DNA of 64,000 nucleotides from Cocos nucifera. Lineage: Eukaryota > Streptophyta > Magnoliopsida > Arecales > Arecaceae. The notes beneath the pieces were generated by a model. It ran no database searches. It worked only from the letters and a program-made list of their open reading frames with translations, and had not been told where the DNA came from. The stretch is from positions 1-64,000 of the forward strand of contig QRFJ01006457.1 of the NCBI GenBank assembly GCA_006176705.1, in the 5' to 3' direction. Positions 34,194-46,600 of this stretch are shown piece after piece (position 1 is the stretch's first letter; each line of letters opens with the position of its first letter). The translations under genes and the position numbers were made by a program.

Positions 34194-35233
34194 GGCATAA
34201 AAATTAAAATTTTCTTATTTTTTTGATTTTTTTTACTGCCTACTAATTATTTTTCTTATTTATTTTGTAAAAAAATAGAAAAAAAAGAGAACAAGAAAGA
34301 TTAGGGCACGAACAAAACTCTCAATCCTATTCGGTGAGATCATTCCTAAACCCTAAATCTCTTTTCTTATTTTTAATATTTGCTTTATTAAATTAAAAAT
34401 CTCATCACAAGATTAGAAACCCTAACTATTTAGAGCATCCATCATATTAGTTTTTATTCTTTTTTTTTTTTTTGGTGATTGCTGGAGGCAAGGTAAGCCT
34501 TTTTAGAATTTAATTAGTTAGTTTAAATTGCATAGAACTCTTTGATTGAAATTTTTTTTTCTTTTGCATATTTCATATTAAACTAAATTAAGGGCATAAC
34601 CCATTAAACAAGATAAGGTGGGGATTTGATCACCCTTCCTTGGCCCACAAACAACCAACCAGCATCCTGCATTAACCCAAACCTTAACTCTTAAAATCAA
34701 TTAGACATTGACCCTTAAGGATATTCGAGCTCAATAGGACAAGAAATCCTAAGAGTTGAACCAAGTTAGGGTTAATCAATTTGACTGGTGTCTAGGAAAG
34801 TGGTTCAGGGATGATTGGGCCCGAAGGAAGGTGGTTACTTAATTGGTTCCGTTCGCTTACCTGGCCAAGCACAATTGGTGTCTAAGGCAAGCAACAGGGG
34901 GACTCCCACCAACTTTACACTTACCTGGCCAGTTGATTGGCTAATCCTCTATTTGGAGGGCTCGAAGGTGATCTTGGCAGTTAGGAGCTGTCTAGATCTA
35001 GGATAACTCTTAGTCAGGATTGATTGCCTAACTTGTTTGCCAAATAACATTTAACATAAACCACAAATTAACTCCTCTCTATCATCTCCAGATTTAAGAC
35101 TCCTTAGGATTTTTCCTCTTCTTTCTTTCTCTCTTCTTTTCTTAAAAAAAAATAATAATAAAAAATTATTAAAAAAAATTTAATAATAAAAATATATATA
35201 TATCTTGAACCATATATCAAATTGCACTAGTAC
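34194..35233 (+). other. Athila-like 5' leader, non-coding
   Basis: No credible ORF. AT-rich with homopolymer runs (34,449-34,472) and an AATAATAAAAATTATT-like stretch at 35,150-35,200 just before the gag ATG. Confidence 0.6.
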
Positions 35234-37200
35234 ATGCACGGTAGAAGATCACTTTTACCTGATCTAGTTAAACCAGATCCTGAAATTGAAAGACTAATTC
35301 ATTTAAGACCAGATAATCAAATGGCTGAAAATCGTGAAGAACCACCTAGGCAGATGAAGGAATACTTTATTCCTTCCACCTACAACCCATCGACTTGCAT
35401 CCACATACCTGATATCCCTGCTAGCCACTATGAGATCAAGTCGACCACAATCCAGATGCTCCCATCTTTTTATGGGAATGCCAATGAAGACCCTTACAAA
35501 CATCTGGATGAATTCTTAGAAATCTGTTCTACGGTAAAAATTCAAAATTTTTCTGATGATGCCCTTAGACTGACCTTGTTCCCTTTCTCATTAAAAGATA
35601 AAGCCAAGTATTGGCTTGGCACATTAGGAAGAACAATTCAAACATGGGCAGAGATGCAACATGAATTCCTTAAGAAATTTTATCCCATAGGACGAACCAA
35701 TACTATGAGGCGAGCCATCACGGGATTTGCTCAGCTTCCAGGGGAACAAATTCATGAATCATGGGAAAGACTTAAGGAACTTCTTAGAAAATGCCCACAC
35801 CATGGTCTATCTAAGTGGCAAATTGTACAAGCTTTCTATGAAGGTTTAGGAGATCAATATAAGCAGATGGTTGATGCATCCTGTGGAGGTGCATTCATGA
35901 GCAAAAGTGAGGATGAAGCTTATACCTTATTTGAAACCTTAAGTGAAAACTCTATTAACCATGCTTCATTATCCTCTTATGAAAGATCAATTTCTCAACA
36001 AAAACGGGCAGGAATTTATGAGATCAAAACTTCCAGAACTTAATTCTAAGACAGACTTGAACATAATAGCACAAAAATTAGATAAAGTCGATCTTATTGC
36101 CCAGAAATTAGATCAATTCCTAAATCTAGGTCAACAATCTCCTACACAATACACACCAGCTTCTAATTATCAAGGAGATTTGCTCTATTTGTGCTAGTCC
36201 AACACATCATGTAAGCGAATGTCCCACGGCTGCACAATTACCACCTCTTATCCAAGAACAAGTCCAAGCTGCTCAAGGTTACTCCAAACCACTTAATGAC
36301 CCATATTCAAATTCATATAATCCTGGTTGGAGAAACCATCCTAATTTCTCTTGGAAACCACAACAGACTCAGGCTCAGACTCAAATCCCACCAGTTCAAA
36401 ATTATCAAAATAGGCCCCAGTACCAGAACTATGCCTATAATAAGGGACAACCTAGTCAGTCTTCTCAACCAATGTATTATAATCAGCCCTCATACCCACC
36501 TCCTCATCAACAGACCAATCTAGCCGATGATAAATTCAATCAACTTCAACAATTAATTCTAAGTCCAACAACAATCAATTGCCAGGCTAGAAGCTCAAAT
36601 AGGACAATTAGCTGAGTCTAGCATGAGGAGAGAACCAGGTCAATTACCAAGCCAACCAATTGCAAATCCTAAAAATAATCCATCCAATGTCTATCAACCA
36701 CCTGGATTTACTCATCCATCTAACATTCCACCTAAGAACCCCCAATTAGAAAATGCCAAAGCAATATCTGAACTTAGAAGTGGTAGGATTCTTAAGGACC
36801 CATATCAAGACCAGGTGATAGAGGCCAATACTGATGTTAGCCAAGATGAGAAATTTGAAGAAGAGGATAATCATATAGAAGAACTTGAGCTTAAGACTGG
36901 TACTGACACTGATAAGATGGATAAAGAAAAGAAGAGAACAGATGAATTAGCTGAGACATATAAACCCAAAGCCCCGTTCCCTTCGGCCTTAGAAGCAGGC
37001 TCTTCTCGCAAAAAGCAAGAAACACGCAACAAGGAGCTAATGGAACTATTTAAACAAGTTCATATTAATTTACCCCTCCTCGATGCAATTCAGCATGTCC
37101 CAGCCTATGCTAAATTTCTTAAAGAACTCTGCACCCAAAAGCGTGAGCCACGAACCACCAAAAGAGTTATGCTATCCGAGGATGTAAGTGCTGGTCCTGT
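35234..37200 (+). pseudogene. Athila-like gag
   Basis: ATG 35,234 opens a 269-codon frame with the plant retrotransposon gag domain: LPSFYGNANEDPYKHLDEF, LTLFPFSLKDKAKYWLG and FLKKFYPIGRTN. The frame breaks near 36,010. Homology continues in another frame (KLDKVDLIAQKLDQFL), then in a third with a zinc knuckle CSICASPTHHVSEC at 36,181-36,222 (C-X2-C-X4-H-X4-C) and a Gln/Pro/Tyr-rich linker. From 36,623 it returns to the first frame (217 codons, ending HVPAYAKFLKELC and the EDVSA region), and shifts again near 37,190 into protease. At least three or four frameshifts separate gag from an intact reading frame. Confidence 0.92.
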
Positions 37201-40200
37201 TAAATCCAATACCTCAAAAGATGAAAGATCCTGGTGCACCCTTAATTTCATGTGTTATTGGAGGTATAACCTTTAACCGAGCATTACTAGACTTAGGAGC
37301 TAGTGTAAACCTCCTTCCAACCTCGGTTTATGAAAAATTTGGGATTGGAGAATTAAAACCCACATCAGTCATTTTGCAATTAGCTGATAGATCTATAAAA
37401 ACACCATGAGGTTTGATTGAGGATGTTCTAGTTAGAGTAGACAAATGTTATTTTCCTGTAGACTTTCTCATACTTGACATGGAACCATCCCAAGAGCTGA
37501 ACCAAAATCCCATAATTTTAGGACGTCCATTCTTAGCAACTGCCAATGCCAATATCAATTGTAAAATGGGAGCTATGGACATTTCTTTTGGGAATCAAAA
37601 AGTAAGAATTAATGTTTTTAATACCCCAAAGTACACCCAAGAGGAGGAAGACTGCTTTGTAATCAATCAGATAGATGAAATAGTTGAATCTAATTCCTCC
37701 TTAGATTTACTGCAAGATGATGAACCCACTGAAGAAGCTCAAACCCAGGAAGTAAATGCCCTGCTTAATTCACCTCAACCATCACATTCATTACCTTGGT
37801 CAGTGAAAGTTGAGCCCTTACCTGAACGAAAAATTGAACCACTACGTCCTTCAATTCAGGCCCCACCACAACTTGAACTAAAACCTTTACCTGAATCACT
37901 TAAGTATGTATTTTTAGGATCAAAGAAAACCCTACCAGTAATAATTGCTTCCAACTTAACTACTGAACAGGAAAACCAATTGGTAAATATTCTAAAAACA
38001 TATAAGGAGGCCATAGGGTGGACCGTCGCCGATTTAAAAGGAATTAGTCCGTCAATATGCATGCACCATATTTATACAGAAGATAATGCCAAACCAACTC
38101 GAGAGATGCAAAGACGGCTTAACCCTAACATGCAAGAAGTAGTCAAGAAAGAGGTAATTAAATGGTTAGATGCTGGAATTATTTATCCTATCTCTGACAG
38201 CCACTGGGTAAGTCCTACACAAGTTGTTCCAAAAAAATCTGGACTTACGGTTGTCCGCACTGAACATGGAAACTTAGTACCAACACGACTTTCCACTGGG
38301 TGGCGTGTCTGCATAGATTATAGAAAACTCAATACAACCACCCGAAAAGATCACTTTCCCTTACCCTTTATCGATCAAATCCTAGAAAGACTAGCAGGCC
38401 AACAATACTTTTGCTTTTTAGATGGATACTCAGGATACAATCAGGTAGCAATCTACCCAGGAGATCAGGAAAAGACCACCTTTACATGTCCCTATGGAAC
38501 CTTTGCTTTCCGTAGAATGCCATTCGGATTATGTAATGCACCTGCAACTTTTCAACGGTGCATGATGTCAATATTTTCAGACATGATAGGAGATTTCTTA
38601 GAAATATTCATGGATGACTTTTCAGTCTTTGGAGAATCTTTTGAGAGTTGCCTCAACAATTTGAAGAAAATATTAAAATGATGTATTGAGGCTAATCTAG
38701 TGTTAAGCTGGGAAAAGAGCCACTTCATGGTTCAAGAAGGGATCGTTTTAGGACATATAGTATCTAAGAAAGGGATTGAGGTAGATAAAGCTAAAGTTGA
38801 ACTAATTTCTAAACTTCCTCCTCCCACTTCTGTCAAACAAATTCGATCTTTTCTTGGTCATGTAGGATTCTATCGTCGCTTCATCAAAGAGTTCTCTAAA
38901 ATTTCTCGTCCTTTGTGTAATCTGCTTGCTAAGGATGTTTCTTTTAACTTTGATGAAAATTATCTTAAAGCTTATGAAATCTTAAAAGAAGCTGTGACCA
39001 AAGCTCCAATCATACAACCTCCTAATTGGTCACTACCTTTTGAAATTATGTGCGATGCCTCAGATTTTGCCATAGGAGCTGTCCTAGGCCAAAGGGTAAA
39101 CAAATGTCCTGTAGTGATCTATTATGCTAGTAGAACTCTGAATGAAGCACAAATGAATTATACCACCACTGAAAAAGAGTTGCTAGCCATTGTGTTTGCC
39201 CTAGAAAAGTTTAGATCATATCTATTAGGATCAAAAATCATAATTTACTCGGATCATTCAGCCTTGAGATACCTGCTCTCAAAGAAAGATGCTAAACCAT
39301 GATTAATTAGATGGATTTTACTGTTACAAGAATTTGACATTGAAATTCGAGATAAGAAGGGATCTAAAAATGTTGTAGCAGACCATCTGTCTAGGATCCT
39401 AGTGAAAGATAATGAACCTGTATCAATCAGAGAATCTTTTCCAGATGAACAATTGTTAACAGTTTCACATACAAAGACTCCTTGGTTTGCAAATATTGTC
39501 AATTACTTAGTCATAGGACAAATTCCTGATGGCTGGTCTAAGAATGAAAAGGATCGATTCTTTGCTCAAATCAAATATTATTTTTGGGAAGATCCTGAGC
39601 TTTTTAGAATTTGTGCTGATCAAATCATTCGTAGATGTGTTCCTGAATCTGAACAATGGAGTATCTTACAATTTTGTCATACTCTTGCTTGTGGAGGACA
39701 CTTTTCTGGATGAAAAACTGCGGCCAAAGTATTGCAGAGTGGTTTTTATTGGCCAACATTATTTAAGGATGCCCATACTTTTAGTCAGGAGTGTTTTAAG
39801 TGTCAAGCCTTAGGGAATATTTCAAAGAAAGACATGATGCCTTTGAACCCCATTTTAGTGGTAGAAATTTTTGATGTATGGGGAATTGATTTTATGGGAC
39901 CTTTTCCACCTTCCAATGGATTTGAATACATTTTGGTAGCTGTTGATTATGTTTCTAAATGGATTGAAGCAATAGCAACACGAACCAATGATCATAAAGT
40001 AGTCCTAAAATTTATTCAGAAGAATATCTTTTTCAGGTTCGGATTTCCACGTGCTATCATTAGTGATGGGGGTACCCATTTTACAAATCATCAATTTCGA
40101 ACTTTATTACGAAAATATGGGGTGACACATAAGATAGCTACACCATACCATCCGCAAACAAGTGGTCAGGTAGAAGTCTCTAATAGGAAAATCAAGAATA

Positions 40201-40772
40201 TCTTACAAAAGACTATTAGGCCTGATCGAAAAGATTGGTCAGATCGATTGGATGATGCATTATGGGCCTATAGGACAGCTTATAAAACCCCTATTGGAAT
40301 GTCTCCCTATAGATTAATCTATGGAAAAGCATGTCACCTTCCGGTAGAACTTGAACATAAAGCATATTGGGCAATAAAATAATTAAATTTTAATTTAAAC
40401 AAAGCTGGTTCCAATCGGATGTTACAATTGAGTGAATTAGAAGAATTAAGGCAAGAAGCTTATGAAAATTCAAAAATTTATAAGGAGAAAATGAAAGCCT
40501 TCCATGATAAACATATTTCAAGGAAAACCTTTGAGCCAAATCAACAAGTCTGGTTATTTAACTCAAGGCTTCGATTATTCCCTGAAAAATTAAAATCCAG
40601 ATGGGATGGACCTTATATAGTTAATCACGTATTCCCACATGGTGCAATTAAACTCTATGATCCCAGGACTAAAAATTTTTTTAAGGTAAATGGCCAAAGG
40701 CTTAAACCATATATCGAAGGAATATCATTAAATCAAAATATTGATCAAGTACAATTAATAGAACCACAATGA
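37188..40772 (+). pseudogene. Athila-like pol: protease-RT-RNase H-integrase
   Basis: A single frame throughout, cut only by stops at 37,407-37,409, 38,679, 39,300, 39,711 and 40,380. Protease: LLDLGASVNLLP (active Asp) and NPIILGRPFLATA. RT: WRVCIDYRKLNTTTR, FCFLDGYSGYNQ, the catalytic FMDD at 38,607-38,618 and GHIVSKKGIEVD. RNase H: MCDASDFAIGAVLG, TTTEKELLAIVFALEK and IIYSDHSALRYLL. Integrase: HTLACGGH...CFKCQ zinc site, WGIDFMGPF, ISDGGTHF and TSGQVEVSNRKIKN, with a C-terminal part to 40,772 (NSRLRLFPEKLKSRWDGPY). All catalytic residues survive. Four of the five stops are TGA. Confidence 0.95.
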
Positions 40773-41938
40773 ATTAAACTGCATTTTGTCTGGCTGAAGA
40801 CAATAAACTTAGTGCTTATTAGGAGGCAACCCAATACTTCTTGAATCTAATTTATTCTTTTTAGTCTCTTTTTAAGCTAAGTTGGAGAAGGACCACAAAA
40901 GGCTGGAGAAGGATTATAAGCTTCAAAACCCATCTAAATAAATAAACATAATTTTCACCCTTTTATTTGTCTTCCCTTTCCATTGAGAATAATGTCAATT
41001 TAGTTGGAGGATAAAATTCAAAAAAAAAAAATTTAAAAATATATATATAATTAAAAAATATATATATATATAATAAAAAATATATATATAAATAAATAAA
41101 ATAAATAATAAAAAAAATATAATAATAATCAAATTTTGGATGAACCATATTTCAAAAAAGAGAATCTTAAGCAAAATAAACTAGAAAAAGTAATAAAGTT
41201 AGAAAGTATTAACTAATAATGGTAGCGAGTTAAGAAGCAGATTACTTGGTCAGATCATTAGCAGCCTACTTAGATCATTTAAAGGCTAACAGCACTTTTA
41301 ATTGCACATGCACACTAATGAAGCACAGCAGGTGTTGATTATAAGGCTAAATTGAGGATTCAATTATCACTAAAAATTGATGGTTTATATATACTTCAAT
41401 TAAAGAAACTTGAATTTAAGAAAAGAGCTACCTGCTTAAATTTTAAAAAAAAAAGTGCAAAACACAGAGTATATGTGGATTGCCCTAAGCTAGAACTCTG
41501 CACCTTAAGTCAAGTGTAGAAGTTCACATCAATCGGTGAAGGAAAGGCCAGGATGCTCAGCATAATTCAAAAAAAAAAAAAAAAAAAAAAAGAGAGAAGC
41601 AGTGTGAAAGCTACCTTAATTCATGCATTTAACTTGGGAGTATATAGAAAACTAACCAAAATAAGTGATAAAAGAAGATTCATTTATCCCTTAAATCAAC
41701 ACCCAAATGCTAAGTTAGTATTCACAAAACTAGTGCTGAAAATCTTTAGATGAACTCTAAGAAAGTTTCTGATTAATCTGCCATGAAATTTACTTCTAAA
41801 ACTCAATACTTAATTAGTGATACTATCTAAACTTTTGATCTTAAACCCTAGATTTATTCTTGTGAAGGAAGATCTCAATGAAATATGGTACTTGATCTAA
41901 ATTATTTTTTTTTTCTTTACTCGAGGACTAGCAAAGTT
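40773..41938 (+). other. Athila-like 3' region without env-like ORF
   Basis: Contains TTAGGAGGCAACCCA (about 40,819), often seen after pol in Athila-type elements; a TA-rich run (41,020-41,130); and a 23-base A tract (41,569-41,591). No frame exceeds about 66 codons, so the env-like third ORF of some Athila members is absent. Confidence 0.7.
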
Positions 41939-41952
41939 TAAGTTAGGGGGTG
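41939..41952 (+). other. Polypurine tract of Athila-like element
   Basis: AAGTTAGGGGGTG directly before the 3' LTR TG. Confidence 0.85.
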
Positions 41953-43638
41953 TGATAAGTATAATAAATTCACCAATAAAAGTATTAATTTATTAATTAA
42001 TTTATATTAATTTTTAAGAATTATTAATCAATTTATATATAATTTTTAAAAATTCATATTTTTATTAATTAAAAAATTAATTAAAAAATAATAAAAATTA
42101 AAAAAAATAAAATTTTATTATCAGTGGAAAGAGCTCATTTTTTTGATTACAATGAAATAAATTTTGAGTAAAACGAAGCTAAAACGGAAAAGATATTAAT
42201 TTCTAAAGAAATAAAATAAAATAAAATAAAATAAAAAAATAAAAAAAATAAAAAAAATAATAAAAAAATAAAAATAACATACGGCTCAAACGGCTCAAGC
42301 CGCCATACCGCAGCAGCCGGTGCGTCCAGATGCGCCGAGCCAAGCCGACCAAGCCGGCACACCAAGCCATCCAAGCTAGCCGACTCAAGCCCAGAAGCCG
42401 TCAGCCGGTCTATAGCACAGTGTAGACCGCCAGCTCAGTAGAGACTAGCGAATTAGAGCCGGCCACGTGGTAGACCTAGACCCTAAAGGGTTTACAGGAA
42501 ATTCATCGTGGCTCACAGGGCATTTTGGTCTTTTCATCTGTCAATAAAAGGCGCTGATTGATTGCGGTGCACGATATGGCCGGTCCACGTGGTCCATGGG
42601 AACAGTAAAAGTGCGATCGTGCGGTGGTGGTTGTTTGCGGTCAGGATCGGACGGTCAGCATTTATTTTGGTTGTCGATTTCACTCGGATCGCCATCGGAC
42701 GGCAGCGCTTGATTCCACCTCGATCCAACGGTCTAGAAGGCTCCCGACGGCGATCAAACTCTTAGGCGCACGATCAACGGCGTGAATTCCTCCATCAAGC
42801 ACGATCCAATGGTCAGAAATTGATCTGATCTGATCTGGGCTGATACGCATCCATTTTTGATGATTTTTGGACCGTTGGATTCCTATTGAATGGCCAGATT
42901 TCACCAGACTTACCAGAGTCGTATCAGAGTTGTTTTTATTCAGATTTTATTCAGATTTTGATGATTACAAAGGCAATTAGTCCCACATTGCCTTTAGAAA
43001 TAAATATCCAACCCTCCTAGCTCTATAAAAAGGATCCTAAGCCTCTAAGAAAGGGAAGGTCGAGTGGAAGAGAAGCTAAGGTACAGGGTGGAAGCCAAGC
43101 TCTGGGTTAAAGGTTGCTTCAAAACTGTAGTGCTGAGAAGAAGAGCCGGTCTTCTATGCCATCTCCACACCTACGCTAATCTGCAATCTCCTTCTAAGTT
43201 TTCTTTTTTTTTTCTTTAATTTCTTATATTTAAATTCTGCATTTGAGTTTTAAATTTAATAAAGAAAGTTTCATTGTTCTTTTCAATTCTAGCTCTTTAA
43301 ATTAATTATTCTTTATTACTTTTTAATTTTATTGCAAGTAGTTGCTAAGATCTAAAATAGTAGATCTTAGTACCAAATTTATTTTTGCATAATTCTACTT
43401 TTATTGATAAATCTATTTTTTGACTTTAATTTTTAAAAAAAACTCTTCTTTTCTTTTCTTTAAAAAAATTATAATAATAAATAATAATAATAATAATAAT
43501 AAAAGAATCAAAGATTTTAGAAATAAATCATTGCCTCTCTGTAGATTCGACCCGACTTACTACTCTCTTCATAATTTTAAAAAGTCGGATTTAAACTGAT
43601 AAACACGATGTCTTAACGACAGCATCGTGTTCCTATCA
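41953..43638 (+). repeat. 3' LTR of Athila-like element
   Basis: 1,686 bp, the pair of 32,483-34,169. TATA box at 43,024-43,031. Ends TTCCTATCA before the ATAGC flank. Confidence 0.95.
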
Positions 43639-43643
43639 ATAGC
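43639..43643 (+). other. Right target-site duplication of Athila-like element
   Basis: ATAGC; pairs with ATAGT at 32,478-32,482. Joining the flanks restores colinearity with the copia RNase H sequence near 18,350. Confidence 0.85.
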
Positions 43644-46600
43644 TTTCAAGATAGCGATATACTTTGCTTTCATAGTAGAGTCTGCTATCCCTGTCTGCTT
43701 TAAGCTCTTCTAGCTTACAGTACCACCATTGTATAAAAACAGACTTTCTGATATAAATTTTTGATCATCTATATCAAACATAAAGTCTGAGTCTATATAC
43801 CACTGGATCTAAAGTTCTCCATTATCAAAGATCAAAAAGATATCCTTAGTCCTTCTCAAATACTTAAGGATACATTTCACAGAAGTCTAGTGCTTTTTGC
43901 CTAGATTCGATTGATATCTGCTTGTGACACTCATAACATGGACAATATCAGGTCGTATACATAGCATGGCATACATGAGGCTCCTTATTGCTGAAGTATA
44001 AGAGATCTTGCTCATGTGTTCAATCTCTTCTGGCATGTTGGGGCACATCTTTTTGGAGAGATGAATTCCATGTCTAAAGGGCACAAGTCCTCTCTTGAAG
44101 TTCTTCATGCTGAATCGCTTCAGCACCTTCTCTATGTACATCTTCTTATGATAGGCCTAGCATCATCTTCGATCTATCTTTAAAGATCTTAATCTCCAAA
44201 ATAAAGGATGCTTCTCCTAGGTCTTTCATAGAAAATTCCTTGGACAACCATACCTTGATCGAAGTTAACATGGGAATATCATTCCCAATCAGGAGGATGT
44301 CATCCACGTACAATACAAGGAAGATAACTACACTCCCACTAACCTTTTTGAATACATAGGATTCCTCCTCATTCTTGATGAAACTAAATAATTTGAATCA
44401 CATCATTGAAACAAGCGTTCCAGCTCTGAGATATGTGCTTTAGTCCATAGATGAATCTTTGTAGTTTGCAAACCTTATAATCACTATCACTGAAGGTGAA
44501 AACCAAGTAGCTGTTCCATATAGATATCTTTCTCAAGATATCCATTTAGAAATAACTTTTTCATATCCATTTATCATATTTCATAATCAAAATATGCTGC
44601 AACAGGCAAATAGGATGTGGATGAATTTTAGCATGGCCACTGGTGAGAAGGTATCCTGATAGTCAATACCTTCATGCTAACTATATCTTTTCACTACTAA
44701 TCTAGCTTTAAATGTCTCCACATTTTCATCTACACCAATCTTTCTCTTGAATATTCATTTACACCCAATAGGTATAATACTTTCAGATGGATCTACCAAG
44801 GTCCAGACTTAGTTTGAGCACATCGAGTTAATTTTTGATTTTATTGCCTATTGTCATTTCTTGGAGTTGATATCTGATATCGTCTTACCATAGATTTTGG
44901 GAATCATTTTCATGAATTCCATTTTCTATGAGGAATACCTTTCTCTACATTCTCTGAAAGTAATACCTAAGTATCTCTCAGGAGGATGAAAAAATCCTAC
45001 TTCACCTACGAGGTAGAGGAGGAAGTGTGTGGATCGACTCAAACTGACTATGTTCCTTAGGTTTCTTGGCTTCATTGCTCTTCGAAAACTTTCTCTTTGA
45101 GTTTGACCTATCTTCATATGCCACCATCTTAAATAAACTATTTTTTAAGAAAAATAGCATGTTGAACTCACAATAATATTATGGTCTTCAGGAAGATAGT
45201 CCTAAAGACTCCTTAGGATATCTGATGAATCGAGCTCTAAGGAATCTAGATTCTAACTTGTCTAACCTGCTGTCTCTTGACATGGATCGGATAACTTCAA
45301 ATATTGAGATAACTCAGACTCCACTTCTTACCATCCCATATCTCATATGGTATGGTAGGAATGGTTTTAGAAGAAATTCTATTCAGTACATTAAATAGCT
45401 GTTAACAAACTATCCCTAAAAAAATTCAGAAAGGTTCATGAAAGCTCATCATGGAATGAAACATATCTAATAGGGTCTGGTTCCTACCTTCTGAAATCCT
45501 CATTAAGTTGAGGCATTCCAAGGTGGAGTCCACTAAGAGATTATGCCATACTCCTTGAGATAGACCAAAAATTTTCTAGTAAGATATTCGTCTCCTTCGA
45601 TCTGATCAAAAAATCTTAATAAATTTTTTGATTTATTTTTTTACTTTATGTCTTGAATTTTTTAAACTTTTTAAAAGTCTCAGAATTTGTGTCGCATCAG
45701 GTATACATACCCATACTAAAAAAAATTATTGATAAAGGTAATGAAGTAGACAAAACTGCCTCTGACTGGCATATCGAATGGACCAAAGACATCTATATGT
45801 ACTAGTGCAAGTAACTCTGCAGTTCTTTTCTCAAGTCCTATAAAGGGCAGCTTGGTCATTTTGTCTTAAAGGTATGATCCACAAATCAGATATGACTCAA
45901 AAGTTAATAGACCCATTAGTCCGAATTTCTTCAATTTGTTAATCCTATCTTCTACTATAGGACCTAACCTAAGGTGCCATAGATACTTTTCATTTATACC
46001 ATCTTTAGATCTTTTCGATCTTATGGCATTCACATTTTGCTTGATATAATTAATAGGTACATCTACATGTAAATGATAAAGACTATTTATCAAGAAACCA
46101 CTTTCAATTTATTTCTTTCATGAAGAATAATATAGTAATTCTTATTGAAACTAATTACATAGCCATCCTGTGCTAGATAGAAGATAGAAATTAGATTCTT
46201 GCTTGCAGTAGGTACATAAAAATAGTCTCTAAGAACTAAGATGCTTCCTGATGGTAGTCACTGAGGGTACATTTTTATGGCTATGTAGCAACTCTTGCTC
46301 CATTTTCGATGCACAAGATCATCTCGCCATAAAGCAAAGAAGTACATAAATGAGCACTAGATCCAAAGTCAAGCACCCAACTAGATGTAGAAAAAATTAT
46401 TTGGTTCATCTTAATGATGAGCATACCTCCAGAAGGTTCTCCATCTTTCTTATTCTTCAGGCTTGCCAGGTAAGCAGGGTAGTTCCACTTTCAATAGCTA
46501 TTAGAGTTGCAATGAAAATACTTTTCTTTCTCCACAGCCTTCTTCTCTGGATCTTCCTTCATTTTCTTCTTCTTTCCCTTCATCTTCTGCGTCTTTGCGA

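Larger units (their letters stand above)
32483..43638 (+). mobile_element. Full-length Athila-like Ty3/gypsy element
   Basis: 11.2-kb plus-strand element with LTRs of 1,687 and 1,686 bp (both TGATAAGTA...TTCCTATCA), 5-bp flanks ATAGT/ATAGC, a TGGCG-type PBS, and gag-protease-RT-RNase H-integrase order. RT text (DGYSGYNQVAIYPGDQEKTT), the DLGASVNLLP protease and long LTRs are typical of the Athila lineage. No env-like third ORF is seen. Inserted into the RNase H region of a minus-strand copia element. Coding is interrupted by frameshifts in gag and five stops in pol. Confidence 0.95.

Noticed and set aside
40773..41952. Athila env-like ORF
   Set aside because: No frame above about 66 codons and no membrane-protein-like sequence.
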